DNA of 64,000 nt from positions 35,679,902-35,743,901 of the forward strand of contig OU452198.1 in the NCBI GenBank assembly GCA_911728435.2, read 5' to 3'. Each line of letters starts with the position of its first letter. The first letter of the stretch is position 1. The notes under the pieces were generated by a model, which saw only the letters and a program-made list of their open reading frames with translations, was not told the origin of the DNA and did no database searches. The position numbers were made by a program, and so were the translations under genes. This document shows positions 57,201 to 64,000 of this stretch, piece after piece. This stretch comes from Apoderus coryli. Taxonomy: Eukaryota > Arthropoda > Insecta > Coleoptera > Attelabidae.

Positions 57201-60200
57201 ACCTATAACAATTTACTTAGGCTCTATCTCGAAGGTTCTACATAACTACAAATTTTTCAATACACCTTAATTTGATAAATAGGTTGATTTATATATATAG
57301 TATAACAAGCTGCCTAAAAATTAGCACATAATGCATGAACAAAGTACACTCGATAACCCTTGGCATAATTTCCAACGTCAAGAATTAAATCAAGCAACAG
57401 TACTTATAAAGCGCGATACAAATAAAAGATAAATCATAATTCCCTGTCAAATTAATCCACAATTTCAGGCAATATTGGTATTACTTTTAAGTTGTAAATA
57501 TTTTTTAATTGTCCACATTTCGTAATTTTATAAGAACCTGATGCCTGTAGGCGCTTGTGGATTGTTTTTGATTTACTACACTACAGGTTTCTTTTGATAA
57601 ACCATGCTTATTATACGAGAGTGGTTTGATAAGTCTGTAACTTTTTGTGATGCAAGAAGAAGTTTATTCTGGTTTTATGAATATTTTAAAATAAAATAAA
57701 TTTGCCCATATACAAGGTGTCAACTAATGAATTAATATTTGGAAAGTTTTTATAAATTTGGAATTGTTCTTCCGTCGATGGGAAGACTTAGACTATATTG
57801 TCTTCAAAACGGTGGCACTTCATGCTTTAATTTTTTATGTCAATAATAATTACGTTTGCAGGCATTAAAATAATTATCAATTTTTCCTATATGAAATCGT
57901 TATTTAATTATTGTAGGTTATAGTCGTTTTTGGAAAGATATTGAATCATGTTTTTTAGTTAGTTATTATTACAGGATTCTGCTGCTTATTTAAATATAGC
58001 TTGTCACCAAGAGTCCTACGAGAAAGCTAAATGATAAAAAGTTGACGAAACTATTACTTTTACACACAAATATGGAGAGCTATTCGTGCCTCGAGAGTTT
58101 AATTTTATTATTTTCACCGGAAATACGTGTTTTGGGTCGTTTTAAATAAGCACTTTTTAGAAAAATTTAAATACTTAAATAGGGGCCTTACTGAAAAAAA
58201 TCATTAGCGAAACTGATTAAAAATTTACGTAATTTTCTTTGTGCCAATAGATCTTATATAGAATAAATTAAAGCACTCTCAAAAAATGTGGCATTAATTT
58301 AGAGGATAAAATTTGAACAAGATATTCGATATAATACTAACATGCATAGGCTGTCCATAAAGTGGGTAAAAAGGGTCAAAATAGCAAAAGTTGCATGACA
58401 CACTTTTTAATAGTTATAATTGTTTACAGCAGAAACCAATCAGTGTCCAAAATATAAAAAAAAAAATATAAATGAACTTCCAAAACCCTGTTTATAGAGT
58501 TTAGAGTGAATTTTATTAAGGGGGTCATTTTAAGTACTGTGCCGTGACGTCTGAGATCAAAGAAGCAATTTTTACAAACATAAATAAATTTATTTGATTT
58601 GATTTAAATTGATCCTTTTTTTCTGGATATGAAAGCAAGGCCTATTTCCACAATATATAATAATTATAAATTAATAATAATAATGACTTTATTGTGATAG
58701 TAGGTACACAAAAGGCGAAGGTGAGGCACAAGCTTAACCTTACCTAATACTTATTCTAGACATACACAAGACAATAAACAAAAACAATAAATGTGACCTC
58801 CTCAATGAAAGCTTACACATATATAAGTCTAAAACCCGGTTTAAGTCAAGAAACAAAAAATAAACATAAAAACTTTTAACAAGCAAGAGAATTGCTAACT
58901 ATTAATTTGCTGACCATATATTTGAAATGGTGGCTAGAAATACATTTTTTTTAGCTGTTACCAGACATATTTCGCAATGATGTCATTCCGTTCATTTACA
59001 AAATTTAAGAAACTTAAAAGTGAAATTAGGGTTGATCGATATTCAATTAATTAATTAAGTAGGAGCGTCTGTTTTTCAGAATTTAGATCAAAACATCATT
59101 ACATTATAAATAACTGTAACCTCAGATATCTAAAAGTGCTTATTTCGATCGTCGTGGTATATACATTGAAATAAATATCGTCAATTGGTCCTACTGTATT
59201 ATTATTATTATTTTTTGGACGCCAATATCTAAAAGTCAAAAAATAATATTAACTCTCAGTTAAACAGGCTTTATTTTCCTCTACGCCACTGGTGTTTATA
59301 CCTTGACCGGCTCCCTTCAGTTCCTTATTCTTCTCAATTTATCATCATCATAATATTAAACAAAACAGTTTCACCTTTCATGCTTCATACAGGACAGAAA
59401 AATGCCTTTACTATACACATTATCAATACCAGTTTTCAATAACTTTTACCCAAAATGGACATATATCCTTCCTGTGAGGACATGGAACTTTTATATTATA
59501 TTTACTTCTATATCACTATACACTACACTAAACATGTTATTTATTTATTTATTGTTATTATATTATTATATTCACTATCATAATGTATGTTGAGATATGA
59601 CTACTACAGGGTGTGCTTATTTAATAATGAATTGAATGACTGTTGCACTTTTTCATGAGAAAATTATTTTGAATCAAAGTTGTTTTCCTTTTAGAAATTC
59701 AATATATTTTGTATTCTTTCAAAAACTAATTGCCACTCTGTATATATATAGTTTAAGTTTATTTATAGTAGTTGTAAATAATTAAATTATTCTCTCTAAA
59801 TTCCCAAAAGGCAACAGCAACAACTGGCACTACCTAGATTTGTATTTTTGGGAAAAATAGAATTCCCAAGTCATTTTTAGATAAACCAAACCATAAACCA
59901 TTTGGTATTGTTTCTTTAATTTCGGACACAGTCATTCAACACTCTCTCTCCAGCCTCTAACAACTCAACACTCCCTGGTCAGCCTCGAACGAAGAAACAC
60001 TCGGTCCTTAAAAATAATTATTCAATTTTGTATAAACCAAAAAGAAATACCACCAGTGAGGAATCTCACTCGTCTCTATTTGCTCAGGTCGTTAATCTAA
60101 AATTTTTATTTTGTAGTATTATTCTCTCATTTATTTTAAATGTTTTTTTATTGTATAGTAAATGTTATTGTGTAAATTTTACATCATCTATCAAAATCTT

Positions 60201-61369
60201 AAGCTTGACGATCCCATAATTCTTGTAATTTTTCATTGAGTGGAAGAATAACCTTTATTTATTTATATATATTATAATATATTCTATGGGTCGATATCTG
60301 TCAACCATATGGTTATTTTTTCTCTTTGGAAATCTGTAGAAAATTAGCTTGTACCTAAAGTTTGTTTTTTCTTTTAAGTTAAAATAGCTTTCAAGAACAA
60401 AACTCTTTGGAAACAGCGTATCAGCAGGAAAGCTGACATTTAAATTACATAAAATTTGATACACCATTTCTTTTTTTTTTTTTTTTGAGAATCCCGAATT
60501 TAATTAAATCCTAATGCAGCTGGCAGATACTTTTTTACTTATTACTTACTTTTTTTATTATTTACTCCACAACCGTAGACGTAGACGTTTTTCATTGAGG
60601 TAAATCTATTTAAATGTCGATACGTAACCGTAAATTGGTTATGGTTAATTAACCCAGGCGACTAGAAAGCCAACTCGTTAATTCAAATATTATCAAAAAC
60701 GAAACCCAAGATGAACTCAAAGTAGTAGTAGGAGTCTTTCGCCATGATGAATTTATGAAAACATTGATTTAGCAAATTTACTTTTAATAGAAAATCTCTT
60801 ATAATTATCACTTTACTTTATTGGATCTAAATTGTCAATTATACCAAAATTCATGTAATAAAGTGGTATAGAGATGTGGCGTAGCAATCATCGTATTTTT
60901 TTTTAGTTCATTTACCTTATTGGTTTTATCCACAACAAAACATCTCGAAATATAAGTGTGGGTTTATTATTAATACCCACTTGTTTTTATATTAAATAAA
61001 GTTGAATTATTTTGTTCTCTAAAACTTATATTACTAATTGTCATAAAAGCTCTAGTCAAAAAAATCGGTTGTGTCGCCTCAAAACTTTTATTATCGATAG
61101 ATATAACAATATAACAACAATAAAATAATGAATTACGAATTGAACATATACTACAAATAATAATAGTAGTCGAATACGCCACAATAAGACGATTTCTATA
61201 TCACTAATTTACCAAAGAACATAATGTTAAGTAATTCAATAAATCCACATAGATGGAGTTACTAGAATTGTTTTCCATATTATTTTTATTTAGTACTAAC
61301 CTTCAAACGATACGTGTAGAAATTTGACAGCAATCTGACTATTGATTCGTGAGTTATAGCATTTGGTGT
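57201..61369. other. Intron sequence; orphan mariner end, no gene seen
   Basis: At 57616-57640 TACGAGAGTGGTTTGATAAG is a typical mariner end without a gene next to it. At 59608 TACAGGGTGTGC and at 59735 CCACTCTGTA might pair as a tiny element. AAT repeats lie around 58670. No conserved frame over these 4 kb. Confidence 0.45.
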
Positions 61370-61720
61370 GAAGCATTGCTTTTTGATGAAAAAAATACAG
61401 TAGAAACCAAACAATGGCTTGATAAACAGTATCCAAACTCTGTTCCATCTGGATAAATGGTAGAGAAGTGGATTTCTGAATTTAAACGTGGTCGTACCAC
61501 ACAGAAAAAGTCAAAAAAAATCCTAAATTTTAAAGATATCAGATGGTAGTGATTTTACCATTTTACACGAAAATTTAGGTATGCGAAAGCTCTGTGTAAA
61601 GTGGGTGCCGAATCTTGTGAAAAATCGTTTTCGTCTAATTTTTCTAGATAGTCATTTAAACAGTAATTTTATGGAAAAAGGAAGAACAGCAGACAATTTA
61701 ACTGACCAAAAGTAAAAACA
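61370..61720 (+). pseudogene. Mariner transposase N-terminal remnant with deletion
   Basis: Reads TVETKQWLDKQYPNSVPSG, VEKWISEFKRGRT, then after a gap ILHENLGMRKLCVKWVPNLV. This follows the mariner order (TVE(A/T)..WL....P...PS...V..W..EFKRGRT ... ILHE.LGM.KLC.RWVP). The segment between, including the GRP linker, has been deleted. Stops and frame changes follow. Dead. Confidence 0.75.
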
Positions 61721-62616
61721 ATTCTCTCTGGAAAAAGACAATAAATCTGAAAAAAATTTCATCCTACAAGTGCGAATTAGATTTATTTATTTTCTTTATT
61801 GGTGAAGATATGTATTGTTGCACCTGTTGCTTACAGTTGAACACACTCTGTAAAATCTATAGGCGCCTATATTTTGTTCATTTCTACCGTATATGGATTT
61901 CCATAGCCGGCCTTGATCAAAATTCAGACACACCGCTAAGGTCGGATAAAATTGTACCAGATTGAAATCAATAATACATAGGAATTGAATGGAAATCATA
62001 AAGATTACACATCGCCAGTGGCGTTTTCTCCCTTTATCCATTTTTATATTAGTAGTAAATGAATTCAATTAAACTATACCTCATTATTCATTGTAGGTTT
62101 TGTTAATTTACTATATATATTTTAAGCCTTGGCAACACTTATTGTTGTCAGGTGCAGTGACGGCATGTGACGTGCTTCTTATGCTGTTTGGGCAAGATTG
62201 TTTTGCTATTTGCTAAGGTCTTAGTGCAATTAAACGCTGGCAACTATGTTTTTATGAAGGGCGATAGCCGGCCGTCAGATGGTTGTATATTGGGTATATG
62301 CCGTAGAGGCAGTGTTGCGGATTGTTACTGAATTATAGACGAAAACGATTTGAAGCACGCTTCATCTGCATAAGAATATGTATGATAAATAGGCTATTGG
62401 TGTAACAGAGGATACAAGCACTGGCAAGGGTGTCAAGTGCCGTGCACAGGGAAGGTATATATCAAAATAAATAATTACAAGTAAAAATAGGGGGAAATAT
62501 CTGTACATTATGGATGATATAAATATAAATATATTTATACCATAAAGCCTGCTTCAGATAAATTTACAGTTTTATAGTAAAGCTGAGTTTACCTCAGGTT
62601 GAACATTGTATAAATT
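61721..62616. other. Intron sequence; nothing recognised
   Basis: The 90-codon open minus-strand stretch at 61796 shows no domain. The GC-richer part around 62130-62330 was read in six frames without result. Confidence 0.4.
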
Positions 62617-63094
62617 TATTTATGGTTTAAATTTTTATATGGAGAAAACTAATTACACAATAAAAGTAAATTAAATACTTTACTATTGCTCATTTTACTG
62701 ACTATTTCGATGAAGCGTTGCTTCACTTGTTTCATATGACAAGCCGCCACTGATTAGGTGTCAGCTGTTATTTTCAGTGGAAAGTTTAAAAGCCACGCAC
62801 AAACCACAGATTGTTGGTTTCAGTGGTTTTTTTGCGTTTATTTTCAATATTTGTATATTGTTTTTTCTGTAATGTTACATTGTTAAATTTTGAAAATAAA
62901 TTTATTATTATTTATTATTATTTATGGTTTAAATTTTATGTGGAGAAAACTAATTACACAATAAAATAAAATGAAATACTTTAATATTAATCATTTTACT
63001 GACTATTTAGATGAAGCATTGCTTGCTTCATATAACAAGTCGCCACTGATTAGGTGTGTGTGTTAGCTGTTATTTTCAGTAGAAAGTTTAAAAG
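62617..63094. repeat. Two-copy direct repeat, about 175 bp each
   Basis: 62617-62792 and 62920-63094 share TTTATGGTTTAAATTTT, GGAGAAAACTAATTACACAA, CATTTTACTGACTATTT, GCCACTGATTAGGTGT and TGTTATTTTCAGT, with scattered changes and small gaps. The offset is about 302 bp. Probably a segmental tandem duplication. Confidence 0.8.
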
Positions 63095-64000
63095 GTTGAG
63101 TTTCACCTACACTACACCAGACGTTTTGTCAATAGAGCAATTGTTTGATAATTCTGTCAGTTAAAGTTGAAGAAAAACTGTGCTCTGCAGTAAATTTCCT
63201 AGGTGTGAAAACCTTCTTCTACAAAAATGTCACTTCCGACGGCTTGATGATTTTGTCACCTCAAAACTGAAAATAATAAAATACAATTTTACAGGGTGTT
63301 TTGTAGTAGAACCTCTATACTTATTTTGAAGTTTCCTTATAGATCATATATAAAATTCTTCTGCGTCTTTCCTTCCTAAGTTTTATTCGATCTCGTTCTT
63401 AGAAGTCGATCGTGACCTCTTGTGTAATAATAAACTTGCGCCAATGGTTCATTATTTGGAGTTCTCCTCTCAGGAAACAATTTTCCATACGATTTTATAT
63501 TTTTCGTATTTTATCCTGTACATACACGGAAAAAAATTATTGTGTTAGTAACAAGAATTTTAACCAGAATTCAAGTTAGTATAGACACAACCAGATATTT
63601 TCTCATTATTACCAATTTGTATATTGTTATGCCAATTATGTTCGTAGTCATTTCTGCAGTGGGACTGTCGTATAGAATTCTATTGTTCGCTACAATTCTA
63701 CATGTGCGGTACTCTGCGTGACAAATTATTAGCTACAACTCGACTAAAATAGTCCACATAAGCCTCTAGACGTATGGAGTTCTACATAATCGTCCAGTAT
63801 AACCTAACTGATTGCGTTGACTATAAAAATCTTAACAATATCTTGCAGTTAGAACTCGCTTCAATAATTCTTTCCGTGTTAGTTAAAAGTAGAGGCTTAT
63901 TTTTTAAATACAAAGAACAAAGTAGGAAATATGAGATTAATTAGTTAATTGTAAATTTGCACAAAACAATTAGGTAAATAATTAAATGAATCATGAAACT
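63095..64000. other. Intron sequence; nothing recognised
   Basis: At 63289-63303 TTACAGGGTGTTTTG is an orphan transposon-like end. No coding exon with recognisable content before the window ends. Confidence 0.4.

Noticed and set aside
57023..57208. A small separate gene
   Set aside because: The frame reads SPDLAPSDYY, the mariner catalytic motif, and belongs to the transposase remnant that starts near 56800.

Overview
The window looks like non-coding DNA from an AT-rich, transposon-rich insect genome. The evidence for an insect is one exon of a Gas2-like (pickled eggs) gene with the N-terminal half of a calponin-homology domain, together with mariner, Tc1-like, piggyBac, Crypton, RTE/jockey-type LINE, Penelope and tRNA-SINE sequences and frequent TAGGTACCTA-like words. 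A beetle or another insect with a large genome is plausible, but the order cannot be fixed from this sequence.

Host genes: an exon at 581-908 has a clear 3' splice site before it and a GTGAGT donor after it. It carries the start codon and first 58 residues of the Gas2-like protein. I did not find the next exon, so most or all of 909-64000 is probably one very long first coding intron. The only other host-like coding trace is a 43-codon piece at 42333 resembling the N-terminus of prefoldin subunit 6, probably a truncated pseudogene.

Mobile elements: 2.6-11.9 kb holds mariner debris, foldback elements, a Crypton with a nested insertion, and a piggyBac pseudogene. 11.9-24.5 kb holds TA-flanked MITEs (one pair nested), tRNA-Ala-derived SINEs and an RTE-like LINE 3' end. 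26.9-35.1 kb holds a decayed D41D transposase, a Penelope fragment flanked by inverted repeats, a Tc1 deletion derivative and a second RTE-like fragment. 35.7-39.1 kb is a mariner abutting an intact D41D element with 340-bp identical inverted repeats. 42.6-52.6 kb has a GC-rich inverted-repeat element, a second Crypton copy, LINE remains and a second intact D41D element. 53.5-64 kb has a cluster of stem-loops, a LINE reverse transcriptase, two mariner remnants and a long direct duplication.

Most striking signals: (1) short hammerhead-ribozyme-like motifs (CTGANGA, short hairpin, GAAAC) recur at about seven separate loci, one inside the Penelope fragment; (2) two apparently intact, recently inserted D41D transposons; (3) a long hairpin conserved 3' of both Crypton genes, with a similar hairpin in the element that inserted into one of them. 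The genes do not form a pathway; the window is a record of successive transposon insertions in an intron. All calls come from reading the sequence by eye, without database searches.
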